Below the pieces are notes generated by a model. It was not told the origin of the DNA. It made no database searches and saw only the letters and a program-made list of their open reading frames with translations. Source: Lentzea alba (GTDB lineage Bacteria > Actinomycetota > Actinomycetes > Mycobacteriales > Pseudonocardiaceae). From it: a stretch of 64,000 bases of DNA. The stretch spans positions 372,001 to 436,000 of the forward strand of contig NZ_JAAMPJ010000002.1 of the NCBI RefSeq assembly GCF_011067745.1. Reading direction: 5' to 3'. Each line of letters starts with the position of its first letter. Positions within the stretch are counted from its first letter, which is position 1. A program made the position numbers and the translations under genes. Shown in pieces: positions 53,791-62,223 of the stretch.

Positions 53791-54591
53791 GTGCCGCAGG
53801 TCTTCGCCGGGACGAAAACTCGTGCCACCCTCCGTTGGGTGCGCTCACCCGTCTGGCTGGTCCTCGTCGCGGTCCTGGCTGCCTGCTCGTCGCCGCAAGA
53901 GACAAAACCGCAGGTAGAAGTCCTGCAAAAGATCCCGCACGACACCTCGGCGTTCACCCAGGGATTGGAACTGGTCGACGGCGTCCTCTACGAGGGCACC
54001 GGTCTGGAGGGCCAGTCGACGATGCGGGCGCTCGATCCGTCGAGCGGGAACGTCCAGAAGAAGGTCGACCTCCCGCAGGACTTCTTCGGCGAGGGCATCA
54101 CCGTCGTCGGCGACACCATCTGGCAGATCACCTGGCGCAACGGCGTGGCCATCGAACGCGACCGCAAGACGCTGAACGAGCTCCGCCGCGTCGAGTACCA
54201 GGGCGAGGGCTGGGGCATCTGCGACGACGGGCAGCGCCTGGTCATGAGCGACGGCAGCGCGAAGCTGACCTTCCGCGACCCGAAGTCGTTCAAGGAAACC
54301 GGGAACGTGCAGGTCACCAAGGACGGCAAGGCGCTGGAGCAGCTCAACGAACTGGAGTGCGTCGGTGGCAAGGTCTGGGCGAACGTGTGGAAGACCGACG
54401 AGATCGTCCGCATCGACCCCGCCAACGGACAGGTGACCGACACCTACGACCTGTCGGCGCTCAAACCTCCGGGTGATGTCGACGTCCTCAACGGCATCGC
54501 GCACGTCCCCGGCACCAACGAGTTCCTGGTCACAGGCAAGAACTGGCCCACCATCTTCCGGGTGAGGTTCAACGGGATGGGGCAGGATTGA
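53791..54591 (+). CDS. Glutaminyl-peptide cyclotransferase-like lipoprotein
   Basis: A 266-residue beta-propeller enzyme of the plant-type glutaminyl cyclase family (Glu_cyclase_2), which makes N-terminal pyroglutamate on peptides. Motifs are IPHDTSAFTQGLELVDGVLYEGTG, QITWRNG, ELECVGGKVWANVW and GDVDVLNGIAHVPG. The signal peptide ends in lipobox LAAC, so the protein should sit outside on the membrane. The given GTG start has no clear Shine-Dalgarno. A GTG at 53839 (RSPVWLVLVAVLAAC) would give a standard short signal and may be the true start. Confidence 0.88.
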   Translation: MPQVFAGTKTRATLRWVRSPVWLVLVAVLAACSSPQETKPQVEVLQKIPHDTSAFTQGLELVDGVLYEGTGLEGQSTMRALDPSSGNVQKKVDLPQDFFGEGITVVGDTIWQITWRNGVAIERDRKTLNELRRVEYQGEGWGICDDGQRLVMSDGSAKLTFRDPKSFKETGNVQVTKDGKALEQLNELECVGGKVWANVWKTDEIVRIDPANGQVTDTYDLSALKPPGDVDVLNGIAHVPGTNEFLVTGKNWPTIFRVRFNGMGQD

Positions 54592-54595
54592 GGGT

Positions 54596-56122
54596 GTGAC
54601 GGGCGACCGCGGGTGGAGTGACGAACCGACTCCGAAGCGCTACCCGTGGCAGGACGACGAGTACCAGCCGCGGCAGCGTCCTCGCGACGCGTCCGAGCAC
54701 GGTTTCCAGGCCCCGCCCAGAGGTCCGGCACAGCGTCCGCAGAACACCCGGCCGCTGCCGAACCAGGATCAGCAGACCACCCCGACGCCCAAGCCGCCGA
54801 AGAAGCTCACGGTCACGCGCGTCGCCTGGTTCCGCGGCAAGCAGCTCTCGCAGCAGGCGGTCGCGGCGTTCCGGCGCGCGGCCCACGCGGACGGCGCCAA
54901 GAAGTCCGGCATGTCCTCGGTCACCTACGCGGTGATGATGAACTACGCGGCCGACGCGGCGATGGCCGTGGCGCTGGCGAACACGCTGTTCTTCAGCGCC
55001 GCGAGCGCCGAGTCCAAGACCAAGGTCGCGCTGTACCTGCTGATCACCGTCGCGCCGTTCGCGTTGATCGCGCCGGTGATCGGGCCGTTGCTGGACAAGA
55101 TCCAACGCGGCCGGCGGCTCGCGCTGGCCGCCTCCTGCGTGCTGCGGATCGTGCTGTCGATCGTGATGGCGCTCAACTTCGACAACTGGCTGCTGTACCC
55201 GGCCGCGCTGGGCAGCATGGTGCTCAGCAAGTCGTTCACGGTGCTCAAGTCCGCGATCACCCCGCGCGTGCTGCCGCGCGAGATCACGCTGTCCAAGACG
55301 AACGCCCGCATGACGGTCTTCGGACTCGCGGCGGGTGCGGTGTTCGGCGCGTTCGCGGCGGGCTTCGCGCACCTGTTCGGCTCGCCCGGCGCGCTGTGGT
55401 TCACCGCGGTGTTGTGCCTGGTGAACGCGTGGCTGTGCATGAAGATCCCGGCGTGGGTCGAGGTGACCGAGGGCGAGGTCCCCGCGACGCTGACGTCCAA
55501 ACCCGCCAAGCAACACATGTCCCGGCACATCGTGGTCGCGTTGTGGGGCAACGGTTCCATCCGCATGCTGACCGGGTTCCTCACGCTGTTCGCAGCGTTC
55601 GTGGTCCGGGCGCAGACCGAGGGCGACGCGTTTCAGCAACTGCTGCTGCTCGGTGTGATCGCGGGTGCCGCGGGTGTCGGCAGCTTCCTCGGCAACGCGA
55701 TCGGCGCGCGCCAGCAGTTCGGCAAACCGGACGAGGTGGTCCTGGCCTGCGTCGGCACCGCGCTCGCCGCGACGATCGTGGCCGCCGTCCTGCCCGGTCT
55801 GGTGACCGCGGCGATCGTCGGCCTGCTGGGCGCGACGGCGTCGGCGCTGGCCAAGATCAGCCTGGACGCGGTGATCCAGGACGACCTGCCGGACGAGTCG
55901 CGCGCGTCCGCGTTCGGCCGCTCCGAGACGATCCTGCAGCTCGCGTGGGTCTTCGGCGGCGCGCTGGGCGTGCTGCTGCCCGCGACGTTCTGGGTCGGCT
56001 TCCTGGTGCTCTCGGTGTTGCTCGCGCTGGGCCTCACGCAGACGTGGATGTACCGCAACGGCACGTCGCTGCACCTGGTGTTGCACCGGCTCGTCCGCAG
56101 GCCGGCCGCGGCCACCCCGTAG
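54596..56122 (+). CDS. MFS-type membrane protein (Rv0876c-like)
   Basis: A 508-residue protein with a long hydrophilic Pro/Gln-rich N-terminal tail (about 75 residues) and 11-12 membrane segments starting near SVTYAVMMNYAADAAMAVALA. SKSFTVLKSAITPRVLP is a conserved inner motif. Its architecture resembles mycobacterial Rv0876c by recall. Substrate unknown. It starts at a GTG 4 bases after the cyclotransferase stop, and the DUF2771 gene follows 10 bases later, so the three form an operon. Confidence 0.85.
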   Translation: MTGDRGWSDEPTPKRYPWQDDEYQPRQRPRDASEHGFQAPPRGPAQRPQNTRPLPNQDQQTTPTPKPPKKLTVTRVAWFRGKQLSQQAVAAFRRAAHADGAKKSGMSSVTYAVMMNYAADAAMAVALANTLFFSAASAESKTKVALYLLITVAPFALIAPVIGPLLDKIQRGRRLALAASCVLRIVLSIVMALNFDNWLLYPAALGSMVLSKSFTVLKSAITPRVLPREITLSKTNARMTVFGLAAGAVFGAFAAGFAHLFGSPGALWFTAVLCLVNAWLCMKIPAWVEVTEGEVPATLTSKPAKQHMSRHIVVALWGNGSIRMLTGFLTLFAAFVVRAQTEGDAFQQLLLLGVIAGAAGVGSFLGNAIGARQQFGKPDEVVLACVGTALAATIVAAVLPGLVTAAIVGLLGATASALAKISLDAVIQDDLPDESRASAFGRSETILQLAWVFGGALGVLLPATFWVGFLVLSVLLALGLTQTWMYRNGTSLHLVLHRLVRRPAAATP

Positions 56123-56132
56123 GCTGCCTGAC

Positions 56133-56588
56133 GTGCGTCGACTTGCTTCTGTAATGGCTGCCAGTGTTCTCGTGCTGTCCGGTTGCTCGCTGCAGCAGCA
56201 CGACCCCGAGGTCACGTTCTACGCGAACGGCAAGACCATCCGCGTCGAGCCGACGATCTACTGCGACGTCACCGGCGAGAACTGCGCGGAGAAGAACGCT
56301 CCGGCCAGCCTGAAGGTGCCGGCGGGCAAGGTCGTGCAGATCTCCGTGGACGGGCAGCTCGCGGACGGCCTCTGGGAGGTCGTGTGCGTGTACGAGAACG
56401 CCGCGAAGGTCCAGGAGGGCTGCACCTCGCCGTTGCTCGGCAAGGGCGAGAACTACACCTACACGCTGGCCGTGCCGAACGACTCCGACCAGCTGCTGCG
56501 CATCGAGGTGCACGAGGCGGCGGGCGCAGTACTCGAGACCGGCCAGCCGCTGATGCGCGGTTCCTGGGTCGTCGACATCACGCACTAA
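56133..56588 (+). CDS. DUF2771 lipoprotein
   Basis: A 151-residue lipoprotein: signal RRLASVMAASVLVLSGC with lipobox LSGC (Cys18). It has a small beta-rich domain with paired Cys (IYCDVTGENCAEKN and VVCVYENAAKVQEGC) and the conserved PTIYCDV. This fits DUF2771, an actinobacterial exported family without known function. It starts at a GTG and converges on the HD hydrolase gene with a 4-base overlap of 3' ends. Confidence 0.82.
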   Translation: MRRLASVMAASVLVLSGCSLQQHDPEVTFYANGKTIRVEPTIYCDVTGENCAEKNAPASLKVPAGKVVQISVDGQLADGLWEVVCVYENAAKVQEGCTSPLLGKGENYTYTLAVPNDSDQLLRIEVHEAAGAVLETGQPLMRGSWVVDITH

Positions 56589-57169
56589 CGCCTGCCGAAC
56601 GCTTCCCACCACTCGCTGGGGACGATTCGCAAGGCGCTTTCCATCAGGGCCTTGCCGGTGTCGGTGACCACCGACGCCCGCATGGTCTGGATGAAGCGTT
56701 CCATCTTCGTGATCCCCGCGGCCTGGTACTCGCGGGCCTGCAGCAACAACTCCAGCTTGTCGGCGTCCCGCGAGCAGCGCGCTTCCGGCGTGAAGTCGTC
56801 GCTCTTCGCCGACTCGTGCTCGGCGACCAACTGTTCGATGTGCGCGGCCAGCGGCGCGGGCAGGTGCCGGACCTGGTCGGCGGCAACGGCTTCCGGCGCC
56901 ATCTTCACGTCGACGTAGAGCTTGCCGACGTACGGGATGTCGCCGATCCGCGTCTCGGGCACGTCGTGGAACAGCCCCAGCGTCGCCGCCCGGTCCGGGT
57001 TCGCGCCCTCCTGGACGGCGATCGCGTACGACAGAACGCCCACCCGGAACGAGTGGGCCGCCACCGACTCGGGGTGCTGCACCCCGGCGAACAGCCACCC
57101 CGCTCGGGGCAGGCGCTTGAGCTGGCCGACTTCGTAGAGGAACTCGACGATCCTGTCAGCATCAGACAT
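56585..57169 (-). CDS. HD-domain hydrolase, YfbR-like
   Basis: A 194-residue HD-domain phosphohydrolase. ESVAAHSFRVGVLSYAI supplies the first His and GLFHDVPETRIGDIPY the HD pair with the ExxxGD motif of YfbR-type 5'-deoxynucleotidases. A later ADKLELLLQAREY carries the fourth metal ligand Asp. It would dephosphorylate deoxynucleoside monophosphates. It starts at an ATG 13 bases after the cold-shock gene stop, on the same strand, so both may be co-transcribed. Confidence 0.88.
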   Translation of the reverse strand: MSDADRIVEFLYEVGQLKRLPRAGWLFAGVQHPESVAAHSFRVGVLSYAIAVQEGANPDRAATLGLFHDVPETRIGDIPYVGKLYVDVKMAPEAVAADQVRHLPAPLAAHIEQLVAEHESAKSDDFTPEARCSRDADKLELLLQAREYQAAGITKMERFIQTMRASVVTDTGKALMESALRIVPSEWWEAFGRR

Positions 57170-57182
57170 GACGCTGATCTTT

Positions 57183-57572
57183 TTACGGATCGAGGTCCCG
57201 CGCCACCGCCCGGACGACCTCGGCGACGAGCTTCATGGTCTTCTTGTCGGAGGGGTAACGGCCGCGGCGCAGGTCAGGCTGGACCTTGTTCTCCAGCAGC
57301 TTGATCATGTCCTCGATCAGGCCGTGCATCTCCTCGGCGGGACGGCGGCGTGCCTCCGCGACGGACGGCGCCGGGTCGACCAGGCGCACGGACAGCGCCT
57401 GCGGCCCACGGCGGCCTTCCGCCATGCCGAACTCGATGCGCTGGCCGGCCTTGAGGCCGTCGACACCCGGAGGCAACGCCGCCTTGCGGACGTAGACGTC
57501 CTCGCCACCGTCCTGGGTGACGAAGCCGAAGCCCTTCTCCGTGTCGTACCACTTGACCTTGCCGGTCGGCAC
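57183..57572 (-). CDS. Cold-shock domain protein with C-terminal extension (CspB-like)
   Basis: A 129-residue protein. Residues 1-66 are a cold-shock domain ([17 protein letters not shown], with the RNP1-like KGFGFV and an altered RNP2 region [10 protein letters not shown]). The extension of about 60 residues ends [15 protein letters not shown]. Long Csp proteins of this type occur in mycobacteria (CspB, about 135 residues by recall). They bind single-stranded RNA or DNA. The start is the GTG at 57572; in-frame GTG 57581 and ATG 57584 are alternatives. Confidence 0.9.
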   Translation of the reverse strand: MPTGKVKWYDTEKGFGFVTQDGGEDVYVRKAALPPGVDGLKAGQRIEFGMAEGRRGPQALSVRLVDPAPSVAEARRRPAEEMHGLIEDMIKLLENKVQPDLRRGRYPSDKKTMKLVAEVVRAVARDLDP

Positions 57573-57697
57573 CGCGCTCACCATTCCCTTGCTTTTACAC
57601 AACGAACGCGCCCCAGGCGTACCCGAGACGCGTCTCACCAGAGTAGCCAGAAGACCAGCTCGAAGGCACCTCCGTTAGCGCGACTAGGCTCTCGGGC

Positions 57698-57901
57698 ATG
57701 ACCGCTCCGAAGTTGATCCCACTGGCCATCGGCCTGTTCGCCGTCGGCGTACTGGCGATCATCGCGGTCTTCGTGCTCTTCGCCACGGGTCACAGCGACC
57801 TGCCGGTCTGGCTGAACGTCGCGGCGACCTACCTGCCCGCGATCGGCCTCGGGCTCGGAATCATCGCGGTGATCAGGAAAGCACGCCAGAAGAAGTCCTG
57901 A
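57698..57901 (+). CDS. Small two-helix membrane protein
   Basis: A 67-residue protein with two membrane segments (PLAIGLFAVGVLAIIAVFVLF and VAATYLPAIGLGLGIIAVI) and a basic end (RKARQKKS). It lies between the divergent cold-shock gene and the convergent HAD hydrolase gene, overlapping the latter's 3' end by 29 bases. Family not recognised. Confidence 0.65.
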   Translation: MTAPKLIPLAIGLFAVGVLAIIAVFVLFATGHSDLPVWLNVAATYLPAIGLGLGIIAVIRKARQKKS

Positions 57902-58490
57902 GCCACTCCGGGAACTCGCGCAGGTCCTCCAGCACGACCGCGGCACCCGCCTCGACCAGCTCGGCACGACCGCAGGGCCCGGTGACGACGCCGACGCCCA
58001 GTGCTCCGGCCGCCGCCGCCCCGCGCATGTCGCCGATGTGATCACCCACGTAGACCGACGCGCCGTGCAGCTTGAGCGACTCCGCCTTGCCGGTCGCCCA
58101 CAGCTCGCCGTAGAGGTGGTCGACCTCCCAGCCGAGGGCTTCCAGGTGCAGCGCGGCGTTCTTGCGGTACTTGCCGGTCACGACCATGGTCCGGCCGCCG
58201 AGCGCGCGCACGCACTGCAGCGCCGCGGCGGCTCCCGGCAGCGCGACGGTCGCCGGGATCACGACGTCCGGGTACAGCGCGCGGAACAGCGTGACCAGCT
58301 CCGGGATCTCCTCCTCCGGCACGCCCATCTCGCGGTAGGTCATGTCGAGGGGCGGGCCGAGGTTCGCGGCGAAGTGCTCGCCGTCCAGGGCGTGCCCGCT
58401 GCGGGCGCCCACCTCGTTCAGCACCGCGGCCATGCCCGGTCTCGGGTCGATGAGGGTCATGTCCAGGTCGAAGCCCACGGTGAACGGCAC
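57873..58490 (-). CDS. HAD-superfamily hydrolase (phosphoglycolate-phosphatase-like)
   Basis: A 205-residue hydrolase. TVGFDLDMTLIDPRPG is motif I with both catalytic Asp, MVVTGKYRKN is motif II/III (Thr and Lys), and VYVGDHIGDMRGA is motif IV. A helical cap lies between motifs I and II. It is a small-molecule phosphatase of unknown substrate. The start is the GTG at 58490; a TTG three codons upstream is possible. A palindromic site of the divergent TetR gene lies 17 bases upstream. Confidence 0.85.
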   Translation of the reverse strand: MPFTVGFDLDMTLIDPRPGMAAVLNEVGARSGHALDGEHFAANLGPPLDMTYREMGVPEEEIPELVTLFRALYPDVVIPATVALPGAAAALQCVRALGGRTMVVTGKYRKNAALHLEALGWEVDHLYGELWATGKAESLKLHGASVYVGDHIGDMRGAAAAGALGVGVVTGPCGRAELVEAGAAVVLEDLREFPEWLRTSSGVLS

Positions 58491-58507
58491 AGAACCCAAC
58501 TGTACGT

Positions 58508-58534
58508 CTTTACAAAGTCAATTAATGTGTAAAG
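58508..58534. promoter_or_regulatory. Inverted repeat CTTTACA-N13-TGTAAAG, probable TetR operator
   Basis: Perfect 7-base arms at 58508-58514 and 58528-58534 lie in the 52-base gap between the HAD and TetR genes. Regulators of this family commonly bind such a palindrome in their own promoter. It would control both genes. Inferred. Confidence 0.55.
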
Positions 58535-58542
58535 CTGAGGGC

Positions 58543-59085
58543 GTGAGCGACATCACCGAGCTCTTACTGGATGCGGCCGCTGACCTGCTCGCGGCCCACG
58601 GTTTCCACGGGTTGCGCATGATCGAGGTCGCCACCCGCGCCGGGGTGAGCAGACAGACCGTCTACAACGAGTTCGGCAACAAGGAGGGGCTCGTCCAGGC
58701 CGTCGCGGCCCATCAGACGGAGGAGTACCTCACCGGGATCGTGACCCGACTCAAGGAAAACCCGGACCCGTGGGAGGCGATGCGGTCGGCGTTCCGCTAC
58801 ACCTTCGAGCGGACCGAGAAGGACCGGCTGGTGTCCGCCATCCTCACCGGCCAGGACGCCGAGGACCTGCTGCCGTTCCTCACGATTCGCGGCCATCCCG
58901 TGCTGTTCCACGCGACCGAGGTCGTTGAACGGCACCTCAGCGAGCACTTCCCCGGCAGGCGCGTGCGACTCACGGCGGAAACGACCGTGCGGCTCGCGTT
59001 GAGCCACCTGCTGATGCCCAGCGGTGACCTCGACAGCGCGATGGACGCCGTCGTGCGAGTGGCCAGGGCCACAATGGAAGCCTGA
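58543..59085 (+). CDS. TetR-family transcriptional regulator
   Basis: A 180-residue regulator. The N-terminal helix-turn-helix LLDAAADLLAAHGFHGLRM and GVSRQTVYNEFGNKEGL is typical TetR. The C-terminal ligand domain is short. The GTG at 58543 is preferred because the upstream ATG at 58525 would lie inside the palindrome assumed to be the operator. The NRAMP transporter gene starts 41 bases downstream and may be part of its unit, but a separate metal-box lies between. Confidence 0.88.
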   Translation: MSDITELLLDAAADLLAAHGFHGLRMIEVATRAGVSRQTVYNEFGNKEGLVQAVAAHQTEEYLTGIVTRLKENPDPWEAMRSAFRYTFERTEKDRLVSAILTGQDAEDLLPFLTIRGHPVLFHATEVVERHLSEHFPGRRVRLTAETTVRLALSHLLMPSGDLDSAMDAVVRVARATMEA

Positions 59086-59088
59086 CCT

Positions 59089-59115
59089 CCTTGTTGCAAT
59101 AATCTTGCAACAAGG
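59089..59115. promoter_or_regulatory. Perfect Nur-type box within a 10-base-arm palindrome before the NRAMP gene
   Basis: TTGCAA-TAATC-TTGCAA (59094-59110) equals the published Nur consensus TTGCAA-N5-TTGCAA. The wider palindrome has CCTTGTTGCA and TGCAACAAGG arms around seven bases. It lies 12 bases before the GTG and its right arm overlaps the Shine-Dalgarno (GGGGAGG at 59114-59120), so it could act as DNA operator, RNA hairpin, or both. Confidence 0.6.
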
Positions 59116-59126
59116 GGAGGTGTCCG

Positions 59127-60332
59127 GTGGTCGCTGTTTCGACGCGCTTGCGCGCGGGCGCGGCGTTGCTCGGTCCGGCGTTCGTCGCCGCGATCGCGTA
59201 CGTCGACCCCGGCAACGTGGCCACCAACACCGCGGCGGGCGCTCATTACGGCTACCTGCTGGTGTGGGTGCTCGTGGTCGCGAACGTCATGGCGGGGCTC
59301 GTGCAGTACCTGTCGGCGAAGCTCGGGCTGGTCACCGGGAAGTCGTTGCCGGAGGCGGTGCGGGACCACCTGCCCCGGCCGGTGCGGCTCGCGTACTGGG
59401 GCCAGGCCGAGGTGGTCGCGATGGCGACCGAACTCGCCGAGGTGCTCGGCGGGGCCATCGCGCTGTCGTTGTTGTTCGACCTGCCGCTGCTGCTCGGTGG
59501 CGTGATCACCGGTGTCGTGTCGACGATTTTGCTGCTGGTGCAGGACAAACGCGGGCAGCAGCCGTTCGAGCGCGTGATCACGACGATGCTGGTCGTCATC
59601 GCGGTCGGGTTCATGGCGGGACTCTTCGTGTCACCGCCGTCGGTCTCCGGCGCTGTTTCCGGTCTGGTGCCGCGGTTCGACGGCGCGGACAGCGTGCTGC
59701 TCGCGGCGGGCATGCTCGGGGCGACCGTCATGCCGCACGCGGTCTACCTGCACTCGGCACTGGCGCGCGACCGGCACGGCAGGAACCCTTCAGTGCTCGG
59801 CGCGACGAAGATCGACGTCGTCGTGGCGATGGTGCTGGCCGGTGCGGTGAACATGGCGATGCTGCTGCTCGCGGCTTCGGCCTTGCAGGGTGTTTCCGGT
59901 GTGGACACTCTGGAAGGCGCGCACGCGGCTGTCGGTGCCACGTTGGGCGGCGGGATCGCGCTGTTGTTCGCTTTGGGTTTGCTGGCTTCGGGTTTCGCGT
60001 CGACCGCCGTTGGCTGCTACGCCGGCGCGGTGGTGATGGACGGCCTGCTGCGGGTGCGGATTCCATTGCTGGCACGCCGATTGGTGACGCTCGTGCCGGC
60101 GCTGGCGATCCTCGCGTTCGGCGTCGATCCGACGTTCGCGTTGGTGCTGTCACAGGTCGTGCTGTCGTTCGGGATCCCGTTCGCGTTGATCCCGTTGGTG
60201 TGGCTGACCGCGCGCCGGTCCGTGATGGGCTCGTTCACGAACCGGCGCTCGGTCACCGTTGCCGCCTGCGTTGTGGCGTTCGCGGTGGTCGCGCTGAACG
60301 TGGCGCTGATCTACTTGACGGTGTCCGCGTAG
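59127..60332 (+). CDS. mntH: NRAMP-family divalent metal transporter (MntH-like)
   Basis: A 401-residue metal-proton symporter with 11 membrane segments. AYVDPGNVATN is the TM1 DPGN metal-binding motif. MPHAVYLHSAL is TM6 with the MPH motif. Both are canonical for manganese/iron NRAMP transporters; nickel is not excluded. The missing Met in the TM6 AxxM position cannot be judged by eye. GGGGAGG precedes the GTG start. A perfect Nur-type box lies immediately upstream, pointing to nickel-dependent control. Its end overlaps the convergent oxidoreductase by 22 bases. Confidence 0.92.
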   Translation: MVAVSTRLRAGAALLGPAFVAAIAYVDPGNVATNTAAGAHYGYLLVWVLVVANVMAGLVQYLSAKLGLVTGKSLPEAVRDHLPRPVRLAYWGQAEVVAMATELAEVLGGAIALSLLFDLPLLLGGVITGVVSTILLLVQDKRGQQPFERVITTMLVVIAVGFMAGLFVSPPSVSGAVSGLVPRFDGADSVLLAAGMLGATVMPHAVYLHSALARDRHGRNPSVLGATKIDVVVAMVLAGAVNMAMLLLAASALQGVSGVDTLEGAHAAVGATLGGGIALLFALGLLASGFASTAVGCYAGAVVMDGLLRVRIPLLARRLVTLVPALAILAFGVDPTFALVLSQVVLSFGIPFALIPLVWLTARRSVMGSFTNRRSVTVAACVVAFAVVALNVALIYLTVSA

Positions 60333-61267
60333 CTCACGCCCAGCTGGTTCAGCGCCTCTTCCAGCGTGCGCATGACTTCCAGCGTGTTCTGCCAGGTGAT
60401 CGACGGGCTTTCGGTGAGCCCGGCGGCGATGCACTCCTCGACGGCGCGGATCTGGTGCGTGTAGCCCTCGTCCTCGATGGTGTGCTCGACGCCGTTGATC
60501 GTCGCCTTCGTCGCGTTGAACATCGGCTCGGCGAGGTCGATTCGGCCCGAGGTGCCGACGATGTCCGCGGTGCAGCCGATGTTCGCGACGAGCGAGCAGC
60601 TCAGCAACGCGTGGACGCCGCCGGGATACCCGAGCAGCAGGCCGGCGTCGGAGTCCACATCGGACGACGCCTTGCCGCCCCAGGCCCGGATCTCCTGGGG
60701 AACCCCGAGCAGCATGTGCGCGAGCGCGACCGGGTAGACGCCGAGGTCGAGCAACGCTCCGCCACCCGCCTCCTTGGCCCAGAGCCGGTGGTCGGGGTCG
60801 AACCCGAGCGCGAAGCCGAAGGTTGCTCGCAACGAGCGGACCTCGCCGATCTCACCGTTGCGGATGGCCTCGTGCACCTTGCGGATCAACGGGTTGAACC
60901 GCGTCCACATGGCTTCCATGAGGAAGAGGTTCTTCTCCTCGGCCTTCGCGATCATCTCCTCGGCCTGGGCGACCGTGAGCGCGAAGGCCTTCTCGCACAG
61001 CACGTGCTTGCCGGCGTCGAGCGCGGCGAGCGTGACCTCGTGGTGCTGACCGTGCGGGGTGGCGACGTAGACGACCTCGACCTCCGGATCAGCGAGCAGT
61101 TCGCGGTAGTCGCCGTACGCCCGCTCGATGCCGAACCGCTCGGCAAACGCTTGCGCTCTCGTGACGTCGCGGGAGGACACCGCGAGAACCGTGACGCCCT
61201 CGACTTTCAGCATGTCGGCGGTCACGGTCTGCGCGATTCCGCCGGTAGCGATCACACCCCACTTCAT
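60311..61267 (-). CDS. Gfo/Idh/MocA-family oxidoreductase
   Basis: A 318-residue NAD(P)-dependent dehydrogenase. The Rossmann start is KWGVIATGGIAQTVTADM, followed by VYVATPHGQHHEVTLAALDAGKHVLCEKAFAL with the conserved EK(P/A) that holds the catalytic Lys (shown in part: HVLCEKAF). GGGALLDLGVYPVALAHMLLG is the C-terminal-domain signature of the sugar dehydrogenases. Substrate is a sugar or inositol derivative, not identifiable. It starts at an ATG, 22 bases from the divergent yccF-like gene. Confidence 0.92.
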   Translation of the reverse strand: MKWGVIATGGIAQTVTADMLKVEGVTVLAVSSRDVTRAQAFAERFGIERAYGDYRELLADPEVEVVYVATPHGQHHEVTLAALDAGKHVLCEKAFALTVAQAEEMIAKAEEKNLFLMEAMWTRFNPLIRKVHEAIRNGEIGEVRSLRATFGFALGFDPDHRLWAKEAGGGALLDLGVYPVALAHMLLGVPQEIRAWGGKASSDVDSDAGLLLGYPGGVHALLSCSLVANIGCTADIVGTSGRIDLAEPMFNATKATINGVEHTIEDEGYTHQIRAVEECIAAGLTESPSITWQNTLEVMRTLEEALNQLGVSYADTVK

Positions 61268-61289
61268 GAGGTGAGCTTAGATTGGAGGT

Positions 61290-61664
61290 ATGCGCCTCAT
61301 CCTGAACGTGATCTGGCTGGTGTTCGCCGGGTTCTGGATGGCCGTCGGGTACGCGGTCGCCGGCATCATCTGCTGCATCCTCATCATCACGATCCCGTGG
61401 GGGATCGCGTCGTTCCGCAACGCGAACTACGCGCTCTGGCCGTTCGGCAGAGAGGTCGTGGACAAGCCGGGCGCGGGTGCGGGGTCGCTGCTGGGCAACA
61501 TCATCTGGATCGTCGTCGCCGGGTGGTGGCTCGCCATCGGCCACATCGTCACCGGCATCGCGCTGTGCGTCACGATCATCGGCATCCCGCTCGGCATCGC
61601 CAGCTTCAAGCTGGTGAAGGTCTCGCTGGTGCCGCTGGGCAAGGAGATCGTCGAGGTGCCGTGA
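61290..61664 (+). CDS. YccF-domain membrane protein
   Basis: A 124-residue inner-membrane protein with the duplicated YccF repeat: IIITIPWGIASFRNANYALWPFGR and TIIGIPLGIASFKLVKVSLVPLG (each shown by its core IPWGIASF and IPLGIASF). Four membrane segments. Function unknown. GGAGG lies 4-8 bases before the ATG at 61290. A strong hairpin follows. Confidence 0.9.
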   Translation: MRLILNVIWLVFAGFWMAVGYAVAGIICCILIITIPWGIASFRNANYALWPFGREVVDKPGAGAGSLLGNIIWIVVAGWWLAIGHIVTGIALCVTIIGIPLGIASFKLVKVSLVPLGKEIVEVP

Positions 61665-61666
61665 GA

Positions 61667-61702
61667 GTCTCCCGCGGCCGTCCGGGGACGGTCGCGAGAG
61701 AC
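61667..61702. terminator. Bidirectional terminator between yccF-like and VOC genes
   Basis: 17-base arms (61667-61683 and 61686-61702) with two mismatches and a two-base centre, 3 bases after the YccF stop and 22 bases before the convergent VOC stop. Confidence 0.82.
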
Positions 61703-61723
61703 CGCTGGCGCAGGCACTCGCCG

Positions 61724-62116
61724 TCAGGCGTCGTCGCCCATCAGCTCGTGCAGGCACAGGATGTTGCCCTCGGTGTCGGTGAACCACGCCGCGCGCTCGG
61801 TGCCCATGACCGCGATGTGGTTGATCGTCTTGAAGTCGGGCAGGTCGTAGTCCTCGAAGTGCACGCCCTTGTCCTCGAGCTCGCGGATCTCGTCCTCGAG
61901 GTTCGGCACCTCGAAGCTGAGGACCGTGTGTGCGGTCTGCGCACCCTTTTCCGCGGGCATCAGCCCCAGCGCGTCGCCCTGGCCGAGCGCGAAGATCCGC
62001 GTGCCGTCCGGGGCGGTGGTGACGGGCTTGAGGCCGAGCATGTCCGCGTAGAAGCGTCCGGCGCGGTCGGCGTCTTCGACGGGCAGCATCGTGGTGGTCT
62101 TGGTGGCGGTGAGCAT
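61724..62116 (-). CDS. VOC-family (glyoxalase-like) protein
   Basis: A 130-residue vicinal-oxygen-chelate protein: DADRAGRFYADMLGLKPV is the typical first module start. The second half has GVHFEDYDLPDFKTINHIAV, AAWFTDTEGNILCLHEL. Such single-domain proteins act as dioxygenases, isomerases or antibiotic binders; no specific role is visible. It starts at the ATG at 62116 with AGGAGG upstream; the long frame that continues to 63355 is a shadow of the serine hydrolase gene. Confidence 0.88.
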   Translation of the reverse strand: MLTATKTTTMLPVEDADRAGRFYADMLGLKPVTTAPDGTRIFALGQGDALGLMPAEKGAQTAHTVLSFEVPNLEDEIRELEDKGVHFEDYDLPDFKTINHIAVMGTERAAWFTDTEGNILCLHELMGDDA

Positions 62117-62223
62117 GCGCGCCTCCTTCTGGCGGAATCCACCGATGTTGCGCGCGTCACACTCCGTCCACAAGGGTCTTTCCGCCCCGTCGCCCGCCGT
62201 AGTTCCCCGGACACGGCTGGAGT

